DNA from: Prostheceraeus crozeri
Taxonomy: Eukaryota; Platyhelminthes; Polycladida; Euryleptidae
Reading direction: 5' to 3'
Assembly: GCA_907163375.1 (NCBI GenBank)
Contig: CAJQUW010014768.1
Location: forward strand, 19,316 to 83,315
Length of the DNA: 64,000 bases
Both the position numbers and the translations under genes were made by a program. Below the pieces are notes generated by a model. That model did no database searches. It was not told the DNA's origin and saw only the letters and a program-made list of their open reading frames with translations. Within the stretch, counting starts at the first letter, position 1. The number at the start of each line of letters is the position of its first letter. This document shows positions 33,946-44,012 of this stretch, one piece after another.

Positions 33946-35859
33946 TAGACATAAACAGCAACATAAGTTAAGAAGTCATGTATGCAGTGTTCACTTAGAA
34001 TTAGATAATCTTGACATATAAGGCACAAATGAGTTTAATCTCCGCATTGCGGAACACAAAGGTATCTTTATTCTATGACTATGGAGTAGATCAGGCGTGA
34101 TAGGATGTAGGGGATACAGGATATAGAGTGATAGGATATAGCTATCCTTTCCAATAACTCTGTAGCCATCCTTTCCTGAACCTCGAAAAAGTCAGGTAAG
34201 CATCGCGACTTGCAGTGAATTCCGCATATGATTCCGCTTATACAGATCGCTTAGCGTGGCTTACGGGAGATGAGAGAGCTACCATTGTTAAGTCTTGATG
34301 TATGAGGTGAAGTTTGTGTAAAGGCGTATTACATATTTATCACACAGCGATTACATCTTTATGGGATTCGAGGATGAACAGGATTTTTTTTACTTGTGGG
34401 AATCGGAACGGCAAATATTGATGTACAGGATTTGTTTACATGTGCGGATCGCAAAAATACTGTATTTATTGATGGGATGAATTTAATGACAGGATCAGTT
34501 TACATGTGGGAAACGCAACAATTGAATGATGTCTGATTTATCTTTGTGACATATCTTTCAAGACATATCATTACCTTTTCAGTATTTTGTCAGCCACTAT
34601 GTGTGGGACCCCGCTCGTCTGGGTTTGAGTGTTCAGGTTAGGGGTCGAAGCACAACTAGACGAGTACCTGCTGATGACTGACGGACTGCAGTATTATGTT
34701 TTATATCCCTTAATCGGTAGCTGAAGTAGTGGTCGATGTATTGTAATTCAAATGAAGAAATGTGGAATTACATGAAGTGAAGTGAAGTAAAGTACAAATT
34801 CAAGTGAAGAAATAGTATTTTCCATGTGTAGTCTCATAGTATGTATAGTTTCATTGCTTTCGGTGTAGCAGAGTGTCATTGCAGTTCTATTGTTTACCTC
34901 CATTATCCACTTTCCACTTATCCACTCTTACCATTATCCACTTTGTGTAGTGTCAGATATAGTTCACTTGTAATCGGTGTAGTAGCATCGTTGTGTTTCC
35001 ATATTTTACCTCCACTTTTCCAATTTTTATTCATCGGTTTCCTGTTGTTTTATAATATCCATTTTTAATTTCCTTAACCTATGTTGACCATTGTCTTATT
35101 CTATTTCCACTATCAGCATCTGTAGTCGGTACAGTATATTAGACGTCTGTTTTGAACGTGTATACGGCAGTGTTTGGAATCTATGGTATTAGTATATTAA
35201 CAGCAAGAATGAGTAGTATGACAAGTCTTAAGATTTCCATTTTTACCAGATATTGGGCCAAAGCTGATCAATTTTAATTCGTTGCCATGAGAAAGCTACA
35301 TTGAGTTCTTTTATGAACTGATTAATCCAATGGTTACAGTAGCATTGCATTTGTATACTTGCGGATTGGAGAACGCCATCAGTCCTCATTAGGACTACTT
35401 TAACTAATAATCTAAATTAGTAAGCATTATATTCTATTATAAATGGCTACTGGGATGACTTTCATCATCGTATGAGAATTGTTCAACGTCGTAAGAATTA
35501 GTGATTTGTATATCTGCACTAATCGTGGCTTCGCGAAGAACCCCTTCAAAATTCTCAAAAGGTAGAGATGCTTATTTGCAGATTTCAGTCTCTCTTTTAA
35601 ATGGAGTGATCAATTCAAGGAGGAGCAACTGAATGTAACTCCATATGTATTATATCGAATGGAGATGTCTGATTTATGGGAATACAACCTGAATTTTCTT
35701 GCTTTTTTCAACTCAAACTGTGGCATTTAAACTTGATAAATTATTGAAAACATATGACAGTTGTGTGAAGCGACAGAAATATGATTGAAGGTTTGATATT
35801 ACGAAAGAAAATGGTGTTTAGTTATGCAGCGAGGATAAACGTCTACACCAAATTCGGAA
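33946..35859. other. Intron 3 sequence after satellite B
   Basis: About 1.9 kb without a recognisable gene. It includes GATAGGAT/GGATATAG-type simple repeats near 34095-34145, an AAGTGAAGTGAAGTAAAG run near 34770, and two rough ~130-bp direct repeats around 34850-35030 (TCGGTGTAG ... TTACCTCCA). Confidence 0.5.
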
Positions 35860-37119
35860 AAATCGGGTATACGAAGGAGAAGGCTACGAGTCCTATTACA
35901 ATCCATCCTTCCAAAAGGCGAAAGAAATTTATTCAATGTCCTCGAATTTGAATTTAATGTCATTTGAAGAATCGGAAACAGACATTGACAGTCTCAAGAG
36001 TCAGATCATCTAGGCGATCGGTCCACTGACACTAGAAGAAAATATCATAAGAAAAATGCAGCTTCCAAATTAGTGGCATCTTCGAAGTTACCAACTCACA
36101 AGGCAGTAAGTGTGTGTCATCAACTGTCAGAATCTGGAGTAGACATTCACACACCTACACAGTCCGGCATTTATAAGTCTACCATCAAAGAGGCAAGAAA
36201 ACTTAAAGATAAAAAATGAGACTTTCAGTGTGGAACATTGGTCTCTACATTTCAATGGGTTTGGTTTTCAAAACATGAACACAGAGAAATCAAGCTAGAT
36301 AGTTATACTTGAACTACCAAATGGAAGGGCTGATACGGTTGTCCAAGAAACAACAGCAGTACTTGATGAATATAAGCTGTGGAGGAGCATAAAGATGATT
36401 GCACAACTAATGCCAATCCTGGAAGACACAATGGAATTGTCATTCAATTGCAAAAGTTATTTGGTATAAAACAACTGGAAATACCGCAATTTATTGATTG
36501 TTAATACCATATTCTCGATCGAGTGCTTCGTTCGGTGATGGATGACAAACTCGGCGGCAACAATATTTCACCCAATATAGAATATCAATTCGTCATTAAG
36601 GTTTTGAAGAACTACGGACTGTTGACGTCGAATTTCTATAATGGAAATAAAGATATCACAGAAACAGCAGGATGGCGTGCCGATATGAAATATTTATTCA
36701 TTTGACCAGAGTTTCTATCCTTTGACAGAACCAAGAGGTTTTCTAAAATACACTCCAGAGAACAGAGTTTAAGTAATGCAAGATGGAGCTCCCGGGCAAC
36801 CTTCGCTCTCCTTGCTGACATTCTTTTACCAGAGAGAAGAGCCTCAATGTATGAAATTTGCCGCCTTATCTTTGATTTATGAAACCAATTGTACAATGCA
36901 ACTGAGTATCAAACATTATGTAACAACAATTTGCAGAATCAGCAAAAAACTTTGACATCTGTTAAAAACTTTTGGAATAAAAACCTTCAAGACTGGAAAT
37001 TCCAAGAACTAATCAGTGCCGAAAGCACCATAAAGTGCCTTCAAGATATCTATGACTTTTGCAGAAAGAAGGAGATCGTTCAGTTAAAGCTTCTATTGTG
37101 TAAACAAAGAATGAAATGA
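35860..37119 (+). pseudogene. Decayed hAT-like transposase
   Basis: Scattered + frames give, in order, a leader (HKAVSVCHQLSESGVDIHTP), LELPNGRADTVVQETTAVLDEY, LFGIKQLEIPQFIDC and ILDRVLRSVMDDKLGG, then GWRADMKYLF, SNARWSSRATFALLADILLP and a C-terminal TLTSVKNFWNKNLQDWKF. The C-x-x-H-x-L-like stretch before the long helix and the SxARW segment near the C terminus are reminiscent of hAT transposases and their host-derived relatives. Stops and frame changes are frequent (for example after ~36010, at ~36220 and at ~36703), so it is long dead. Terminal repeats were not found. Family assignment is tentative. Confidence 0.5.
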
Positions 37120-37778
37120 GTATCATTTTTACTTTGAGTTTTCAGATAAGATTATTGTGAAATATTCGAATTTTTGATCAATGAAATTAGATGATAGTAA
37201 TGATTATAATAGATTGTGGTAGGTAAATAATAGTACTTCGTATATACCCTTTAATTAATGACAAATTAAGTTTTTATCATTAGCTAAACAGCATCAGAAA
37301 AATAATCAAATAATTATTTTAGAAGAAAAACTAGCAGCAATCACTTTTTTGTTAAAAAATGCAATTTTTACGATTTTCATTTTTAGTTGGGGGTGAAATT
37401 TTTTTCAATAAAATCAAAATAAAGCATATTTTTGTTAGTTTTGATGAAAAGTTCATCGATTCATGAAAAAGGAATATAGGGTTGGAAAAAATCCATATCA
37501 ATAGTACTCAAACAATTTCTCTCTAACAACCAACATTTCTCAGTAGTCAGCAGCAACTGCTTTCGAGCCTTTAATTTGTGTGAATTCCGCCCCCTTTCGA
37601 AACTGTATGAGGCGTGTGAAAGTCAATAGTGTTGCATATTTTGACTGTGTGCATCCATCTTCATTGACAATGATTCATCATCATTGACACATACTTCATT
37701 GACACTGATTTTATATGAATTATAAGAATGCGAATAAATGAAGTTTACTGTTTTTGAGATTGTCAAATCTATCATGGT
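37120..37778. other. Intron 3 sequence, nothing recognised
   Basis: AT-rich with poly-A/poly-T runs and a short CATCATTGACA duplication near 37660-37700. No gene seen. Confidence 0.5.
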
Positions 37779-37794
37779 TCAAACTGGTTGGAAG

Positions 37795-37895
37795 TGAAAG
37801 TGACCCACCAACTTTTCGGAAAAACATGACCCACGACCCACGTGACCCACGCGATTTTGCGACCCACCTGACCCATGACCCACGACCCACTTCCA
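37795..37895. repeat. GACCCAC short tandem repeat
   Basis: About ten imperfect copies of GACCCAC or GACCCACG/T (on the minus strand GTGGGTC), partly separated by 'gattttgc' and 'atg' spacers. It lies exactly where the truncated LINE 3 sequence ends. Confidence 0.75.
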
Positions 37896-37904
37896 ACTCT
37901 GGTT

Positions 37905-38123
37905 TGAAATAACGAATAACTTGCTAGTATGATCATGAGTTAACCATGTTTCTGTTACAGCTATCAAATTTGGTCGCAATTTGGAAACAGTAAGACACAA
38001 TTCATCAAACTTAAAGGGTAGTGAACGAGCATTTGTTAACAGAATACTTGGTCGCATACCTTTGATATTTGACTCAACAACACTTTTGGGATAGAGTTTT
38101 GGTCTTTGGCGTAAAAAATTCAA
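37905..38123 (-). pseudogene. LINE 3 ORF2, start of endonuclease domain
   Basis: Reads RPSILLTNARSLPFKFDEL and NLIAVTETWLTHDH, matching the first two motifs of the LINE endonuclease (compare LILCNAQSLLYKLDEL and VCVTETWLTPEID in LINE 2). It starts overlapping the ORF1 stop and is cut off at the GACCCAC repeat. Confidence 0.85.
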
Positions 38124-38189
38124 TGAAATTTTTTTAAAAAGTCCTTCAGTACCACTGCACCCTTGAATATAACAACGTTCTCACCAGCT

Positions 38190-38543
38190 CACGGTGACAC
38201 GGAAGACCGATCAAGCCAACAAAAATGTAACCCCTCTGTACTTTCCACTTTCTCATTCTATATGACCAACACATACTCACTATGATGGTCACTGAAATTG
38301 TAACCTAGCTATTTGACTTTTAGAGCCATTTTTTTAAAATGGCGTCAAAAATCATTTTTACAGCATTTTTGGTGACAAATATTGTGACATGCTATGCCTG
38401 ATTTGCATTTTTAAGCAAATTTATCAACGTCTCGCAGTAGATTTATATCAAACAATAATGTATAACCGTTTTGATGATGCTACAGGTGTAATCCCTTGTA
38501 TTGGACCCAGTAAACCCCTAAAATAATACTTACTAATATTAAG
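38190..38543 (+). repeat. Left terminal inverted repeat of RAG1/Chapaev-like transposon
   Basis: 354 bp from CACGGTGACACGG to CTTACTAATATTAAG, matching the right end inverted at about 97-98% by eye. Confidence 0.92.
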
Positions 38544-39106
38544 TAGCAGGAATTAAATGTAACAAAGCTAATCAATTCATTGTATTCTTGTGTATACATA
38601 CAATAGTACAAAAATACTGTGCACATGGATAGTAATAGCCTATTCAACTAGCATCTTTGTAAGCTTATACATGTAGGCCTACTGACCTGATCGAAGCACC
38701 GGTATGTGCTGTGTGTAAATTAGTTTTACTGCTTGCTGCTTACGTAAATTAATTTTGCTTTGTAGGTCTACATCATACGCATATTCATGATCAATTCGGC
38801 AATTGCAGGGTTATTTTGTCACTTTTTGGATGTTGATAGTATTACACTGCATTTACAAACCTGTGGTACCTAAGCATGGATATCTCTGATGATCTCTTTA
38901 AGCAAAATCAGAATCACTGTGTCACTCGTCGCGTGAGTCTTTCTCTCTGTAGCACGCACGAGAAAGGCGGTCGACCAGATTTCTATGTTTGGCTTTCTGC
39001 ATTGCGCTGAATAGATCTGCTTGTTGTTGTCACTTCACATTTGAATTTTATTGATTGCTACTTGCCAAGCAAACAAGATAATTTTAGCTTTTCACATTTC
39101 AACGAA

Positions 39107-41151
39107 ATGGCCACGGCTTCGGTTCATCACCAAAGATTCCTGACTCATGATCAAAACAGAGACAAAGTGTGCATTGTTTGCATGGATAAAGGTGGGTATT
39201 CGTTGACTGATATTGTGCTAAAGCGAATAGAGGACTTCTTCATCAGCAACTTTGACCCGGAAAAGAGATGCTGCCCAAATTCCATTTGCAGCAAATGTCG
39301 AAGAGATCTATATGATCTCGAGAATGGGAAAAAAAGACTGTTCATGATTTGCCTGATCCCTACGACTTCGATGACATCCTTCCACACGTGCGTCGCCTTC
39401 GTTTGGATGAAAGTCGATATTGTGAGTGCGAAATTTGCAACGTCGCGAGAACCAAGTCCAAGTTGGTCTCCAAGAGGACGAGAGGACGACCGTCATCCGA
39501 TTCCTCCAATAACCAAACGTCAATGTGTGCTGCAGTGAAAATGTGCCTTCATTGTAAAGGCATCATTCATCGTGGGATTTCACACAGGTGCAACTTATCC
39601 AACTTGCGAAAGAAATTGATTGATATGTGTGAATCCGTCGATGAACGTACGAAAGAGGTGGTAACCTATAGAGTCATCAGTGACAAGGTGAAGGATGAAA
39701 GTGCGAAAAGCATCAAGCTGAAGAGTGCAGGACCATTTCCATTGAAGATCAATGTGAACCCGAAAGAGGACACAACGACGTTTTCTTCATCGGACATCAG
39801 CAGTCTACAACTGGCCCTTGGAACTTCAAATCGCAGCGTTCATCGCAAATTATTGCCATTCATCCGTCGCATTTCCCATAACCAACATGCCGTTCAAGCA
39901 CACACACCTCAGTTCTTGCACGATCGAGATCAGCAACTCGCCAAGTACTTTTCTGTCACACTCATGAAACTAGATACGGGCAACAACAAAGAGGAACTTC
40001 GTGAGGTTGTCTATTGCACAGATGTGGAAGATTTTATAGACACTATTTCATCAAAACGGGATATTGACCTAGACAATCGAAACGTGAAGATAGGAATCGA
40101 TGGGGGCGGCGGTTTCCTCAAATTCTGCCTGAGTGTGTACGTGGATGAGGATGTTGAGACGCCACATCCAAAGGACTCTTTCGCTAACACTAGTGTAAAG
40201 AAAATCTTCATCATCGCCATCGTTCAAGATGTGAAAGAATCGTATATCAACGTTTTTCGAATTTTGGAAATTCTCAACATTCAACAAGTGAGCATGAACT
40301 GTATGTATGCATTGGACTTGAAGTTGGCTAATATTGTGGCAGGATTGCAGGCGCATGGTTCTACACATCCATGCCTTTGGTGTGTATGTCCAAAGCGGGA
40401 GTTCGGCAAGGACTCGGAGTCGCAACATCATGTCCGGTCACTGGGATCAGTGAGAAATTTCGCGAATGACTTTCAGTGCGAAAGATCGCATAGTGATAAA
40501 GTCCAGGCCAAGGACTTCAAGAACTGTATCCATCCACCTCTTGTGTTCGGTGATGACAGCAATTTGTTTATCCATCACATCCCACCACCAAAGCTCCATC
40601 TCTTACTGAGGACTACAAACAAAATCCTCAAGGAGATGGAGCTTGTGAGTGAAGAGGTGGCATTTCAGTTTTACGCTGATCTAGGAATCATTCGACCCAA
40701 ATTGCATGGGGGAGAATTTACAGGGAATGCATGTAAAAAGATTCTGCAGAATGTTCATGTTTTTGAATCTATACTAGTACGTGCTCGACAAGACTCGAGG
40801 AGACTGCTGAAGTTTGCTGAGTGTTTGAAATGCTTGAATGAAGTACGGATTGCTTGTTTCGGATCGGTGTTGAATGGTGGGTTTGTTGAGCGGATAAAAT
40901 ACTTTCGAAAAGCTTACCTGGATTTGGAAATAAGTGTTACTACATCTGTCCATGTGTTATTCGTGCATGTTATCCAATTCTGCTTATTTCACAAAGCTAC
41001 ACTTGGCCCCTACAGTGAACAAGCATCGGAATCCGTTCACCAGGATTTCCATGCAGCATGGGTCCAATGCGGAAAAGTGGACATTATAAACGAGAATTAT
41101 GGAAACAATTTGCTCGCCGCCATCATTCGATATAATGGCAGGCACCTGTAA
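39107..41151 (+). CDS. RAG1-like DDE transposase with N-terminal zinc finger
   Basis: The start ATG at 39107 opens MATASVHHQRFL. First comes a zinc-binding module, CIVCMDKGG ... CCPNSICSKCRRDL. In a shifted frame from about 39335 follow DLPDPYDFDDILPHV, CECEICNVA, and CLHCKGIIHRGISHRC. The core has IGIDGGGGFLKFCLSVYVDED (candidate first catalytic Asp, about residue 250 of the second frame), VAGLQAHGSTHPCLWC, and SEQASESVHQDFHAAW (candidate Glu, about residue 560). The VAGLQAHGS..CLWC stretch resembles VEGLEASGS..CTLC of vertebrate RAG1, and SEQASES resembles its SEGNES around the catalytic Glu. The N-terminal finger resembles the RAG1 N-terminal region shared with mollusc N-RAG transposons. 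The two frames meet at a run of seven As (39330-39336). That is either one indel, a ribosomal frameshift, or a sequence error. Confidence 0.8.
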
Positions 41152-41458
41152 TAACAATTGCTCCCATCCAATAGAGCCCATTTGAAGATGGATTGTGACG
41201 CACATTGTACTTTTTGTCTACATACACTGTGCCTACTGTATTTTCAGTGTGCATGTTGAAAAAGTTAATATAGAAAGCTGGCCTAGGCCTTTTTGAAAAT
41301 GAAAAATTGTGGAATGTACGTGTATGTTTGGCCTAGAAGACAATCCCCTACTATGGAATCAATGTTTTATTATGGGAATGTGAATATTGCTCTGAAATGG
41401 TAGTGATAAAGAATGGCTCAGGAGATGAATTGTTGTTTTTACTCGTATTCAAATATTT

Positions 41459-41813
41459 CTTAATATTAGTAAGTAGTATTTTAGGGGTTTACTGGGTCCA
41501 ATACAAGGGATTACACCTGTAGCATCATCAAAACGGCTCATACATTATTGTTTGATATAAATCTACTGCGAGACGTTGATAAAATTGCTTAAAAATACAA
41601 ATCAGGCATAGCATGTCACAATATTTGTCACCAAAAATACTGTAAAAATGATTTTTGACGCCATTTTAAAAAAATGGCTCTAAAAGTCAAATAGTTAGGT
41701 TACAATTTCAGTGACCATCATAGTGAGTATGTGTTGGTCATATAGAATGAGAAAGTGGAAAGTACAGAGGGGTTACATTTTTGTTGGCTTGATCGGTCTT
41801 CCGTGTCACCGTG
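41459..41813 (-). repeat. Right terminal inverted repeat of RAG1/Chapaev-like transposon
   Basis: The reverse complement of 38190-38543, ending TCACCGTG at 41813 and followed by the AGCT target duplication. Confidence 0.92.
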
Positions 41814-41817
41814 AGCT

Positions 41818-42467
41818 GCTCTACGCGTTCTTAACTCCTGACGAAGTAATTTGTGCTTCACCTGTTCCATTGGTGTGTAATCGGGATTTATGTAGACATT
41901 CAAAAACTCATCATTTTTTAGCTCCTTAGCATTTTTCAAAATGTCACACTTATCGCGATATCTCTGTAGTTCAACTTTCAACGGTCTTTTACCGTCTTCT
42001 CTTATTTTTCCGATGCGGCGAACTGATTTGATTTGAATCTCGTCTAAATCGATCTCAGCTAGAATTTTTTCAAACACTTCAAGATCTTTTTCAACACGCT
42101 TCTTCAAAGTACCTTCAATCGATTCTTTAAGACCATAAATTATGACATTCTTTTTGCGCTTTTCTCTCTCATTAACTTCATAAAGTGTCTGCTCAAAAAC
42201 CTGTTGGGTCTGATTCCGCACAGAATCTAACTCAAGCTTGATAGTTGATACTTCAGACTCAAGTGATGTTACTTTATCTTTCACACTAATAAAAGATTCT
42301 TCCATTTTTGAAACGCGGTCAATCAAAGTATCCAGAGTCGGCTTTATCATGCCCATGTCATTATGAAACACAGATATCAATTCGGATTTTGTGCTTTCAA
42401 GCAGTCGTTTCAAATCTTTGTTTGTGATTTTTGCAGACCTTCCTCTTGTCACTGGAGATGGTGACAT
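41818..42467 (-). pseudogene. LINE 3 ORF1 protein, interrupted by transposon
   Basis: Starts MSPSPVTRGRSAK at 42467 on the minus strand; the longer upstream frame has no matching sequence in LINE 2. A coiled coil (VSKMEESFISVKDKVTSLES) is followed by KNVIIYGLKESIE, RRIGKIREDGKRPLKVEL and VYINPDYTPMEQV, all paralleling LINE 2 ORF1. The reading frame is open up to the transposon insertion at 41813. The last ~25 codons lie beyond the transposon at about 38112-38185 (GENVVIF ... VVLKDFLKKFH, then stop). Confidence 0.9.
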
Positions 42468-42479
42468 TGTAGCATAGAT

Positions 42480-42821
42480 ATTATAATGACAAAAGCGATT
42501 AAGTGATGGCAATATGTAAGAACTCAATGCAATCAACCCCAGATAGCCGGCGATGTGTCAAATTCGTCGAGGTGAGTAATAATCACAAATACATGGGACA
42601 ATCTTAGAAATTAGCTTCCCACTGGATTCAGAGGGCAAATCGCAGAAATTGAAAAAACCGACGCACAGATGATGAGTACGTAGACGATCAAATTGATATA
42701 AATTTTTTCCTCGTACAGGTATTCCACACGTAGTGACGACGACAAGATTCGACGATATTCACGAGCAGATTACACACACGACCAGCACCGATAACGATAA
42801 CGATGATTTTAAAGTTTTTTC
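42480..42821. other. LINE 3 leader and junction to satellite B
   Basis: No gene. It probably contains the LINE 3 5' UTR (minus strand). The satellite begins abruptly at CAGAACTATG (42821). Confidence 0.5.
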
Positions 42822-43179
42822 AGAACTATGTAGGCTACTCTTGTACTATGCATATCCAGAACTATGTAGGCTACTCTTGTACTGTGCTTATCCAGAACTA
42901 TGTAGGCTACTCTTGTAGTATGCTTATCCAGAACTATGTGGGCTACTCTTGTACTGTGCTTATCCAGAACTGTGTAGGCTACTCTTGTAGTATGCTTATC
43001 CAGAACTATGTAGGCTACTCTTGTACTGTGCTTATCCAGAACTATGTAGGCTACTCTTGTAGTATGCTTATCCAGAACTATGTAGGCTACTCTTGTACTG
43101 TGCTTATCCAGAACTGTGTAGGCTACTCTTGTAGTATGCTCATCCAGAACTATGTGGGCTACTCTTGTACTGTGCTTAC
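42821..43179. repeat. Satellite B, small block before exon 4
   Basis: Ten 36-bp units in which CTGTGC and GTATGC variants alternate regularly, a local two-unit (72-bp) higher-order pattern. It ends abruptly in CTTACTTAGTGTATCG, exactly where the duplicated exon-bearing segment starts. Confidence 0.95.
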
Positions 43180-44012
43180 TTAGTGTATCGAAGTTGGGAT
43201 CATTTAAAATCCGTAAGCAAATATAATTTTACGATATTCAAGACTCCCTAGCTTGCAAAACCACTTTGAAAGGCAAATTCTTCTCGTGTATTTTTTACTG
43301 CAAAAAAGTAATTTTTTATCAGATCATAGAATGAAAGAGTAACCAAGAAACTTGAACATTGTAGAAGTAATTCAGATGCAAGATGGATTGACTTTTTTGT
43401 TAACAGTGTTGATGAAGCTCATCAAGTTCCCTGTTGATAGCCAGTTTATCACCAACATCAAGCTTCTCGTGTATGGGAGAGAGATGATTGATCGATGACT
43501 TTGAAACTCAAGTATTCTTCTTTGCAGAAACTACTTTGGGAGTTTCCAACTTTTGCATGGATTACAATGGTGGAGGAGATTTTAACTTCACAGTAAAACT
43601 GTCAGATAATCCAACCGTCGGAGAGATCCGGACGGTTTTAGCGAACAAAATGGGCAAGAGGCCAGAGGAGCTTGCTTTGAAGAGGCAGACTGGAATGGTT
43701 GGACAGAGCCCCGTCTACTATGTTGGACATGGTTTCTGCGATGTCAATGGTCAAGCGTATGGCCGTAACGTGGACAATCCGATAAGCAAACCTCTGCGTG
43801 ATGATGACGAGTCATATCCAATTGTCGCTGATGAGAGGAACTGCATAGTTGTGTCAAATGCTGATAAAGACAACGGTAAGTAGTGAAATCATCCTGCTGT
43901 ATGTAGATTTGGCATTTAAATGCAATTTCAAAATACTCTGAGAAATGATGAACATTCGAAGTATAGGCAACTACTAGATATCCAGCAAATAGTTATCCAG
44001 TAATAGCAATAT
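43180..44012 (+). repeat. Duplicated exon-bearing segment, copy 2
   Basis: A second copy of 26604-27440, containing exon 4 and ending at the start of the next satellite B block. See copy 1 for divergence. Confidence 0.9.
43528..43875 (+). CDS. Exon of tandem ubiquitin-like-domain gene, copy 4
   Basis: The exon is 348 nt, acceptor TATTCTTCTTTGCAG, donor GTAAGTAG, phase 1 on both sides. It encodes TTLGVSNFCMDYNGGGDFNF, NPTVGEIRTVLANKMGKRPEELALKRQ, VYYVGHGFCDVNGQAYGRNV and ERNCIVVSNADKDN. Residues 1-52 match the order and spacing of ubiquitin strands 1-2, helix and strand 3. Residues 53-100 form a variable Gly/Asp-rich insert, and CIVVSN (105-110) could be the last strand. Cysteines are at 9, 70 and 105. 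The next exon, if any, is beyond the window, because the intron after it exceeds 20 kb. Confidence 0.88.

Larger units (their letters stand above)
38190..41813 (+). mobile_element. RAG1/Chapaev-like DNA transposon with 354-bp inverted repeats
   Basis: A 3624-bp element that begins CACGGTGACACGGAAGACC and ends with its reverse complement, flanked on both sides by AGCT (38186-38189 and 41814-41817), a 4-bp target duplication. The terminal inverted repeats (38190-38543 and 41459-41813) differ at only about 8 positions by eye, so it is young. It encodes one transposase on the + strand. It sits inside ORF1 of LINE 3; reading LINE ORF1 across the element with one AGCT removed restores its frame (RRAAGENVV). 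The CACGGTG end is like Transib/RAG recombination-signal heptamers, while a 4-bp duplication is usual for Chapaev (CMC). The superfamily is therefore uncertain. Confidence 0.9.
37779..42800 (-). mobile_element. CR1/L2-like LINE 5' fragment (LINE 3), interrupted
   Basis: On the minus strand, ORF1 (42467 down to ~41818, resuming at ~38185) and the start of the ORF2 endonuclease (to about 37900) are recognisable. The rest of ORF2 (most of the endonuclease and all of the RT) is missing. The element thus keeps its 5' end and lacks its 3' end, the reverse of normal LINE truncation. A 3.62-kb DNA transposon splits ORF1. The 5' UTR probably runs to about 42800, next to satellite B. It is related to LINE 2 but not the same copy or subfamily. 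Confidence 0.82.

Noticed and set aside
34841-35068. 75-residue hydrophobic frame
   Set aside because: The composition reflects T-rich, partly duplicated sequence; no motif or support.
37779-37895. Extension of the LINE 3 endonuclease frame through the GACCCAC repeat
   Set aside because: The residues after the TETWLT region do not resemble endonuclease sequence; the frame simply stays open in the short tandem repeat.
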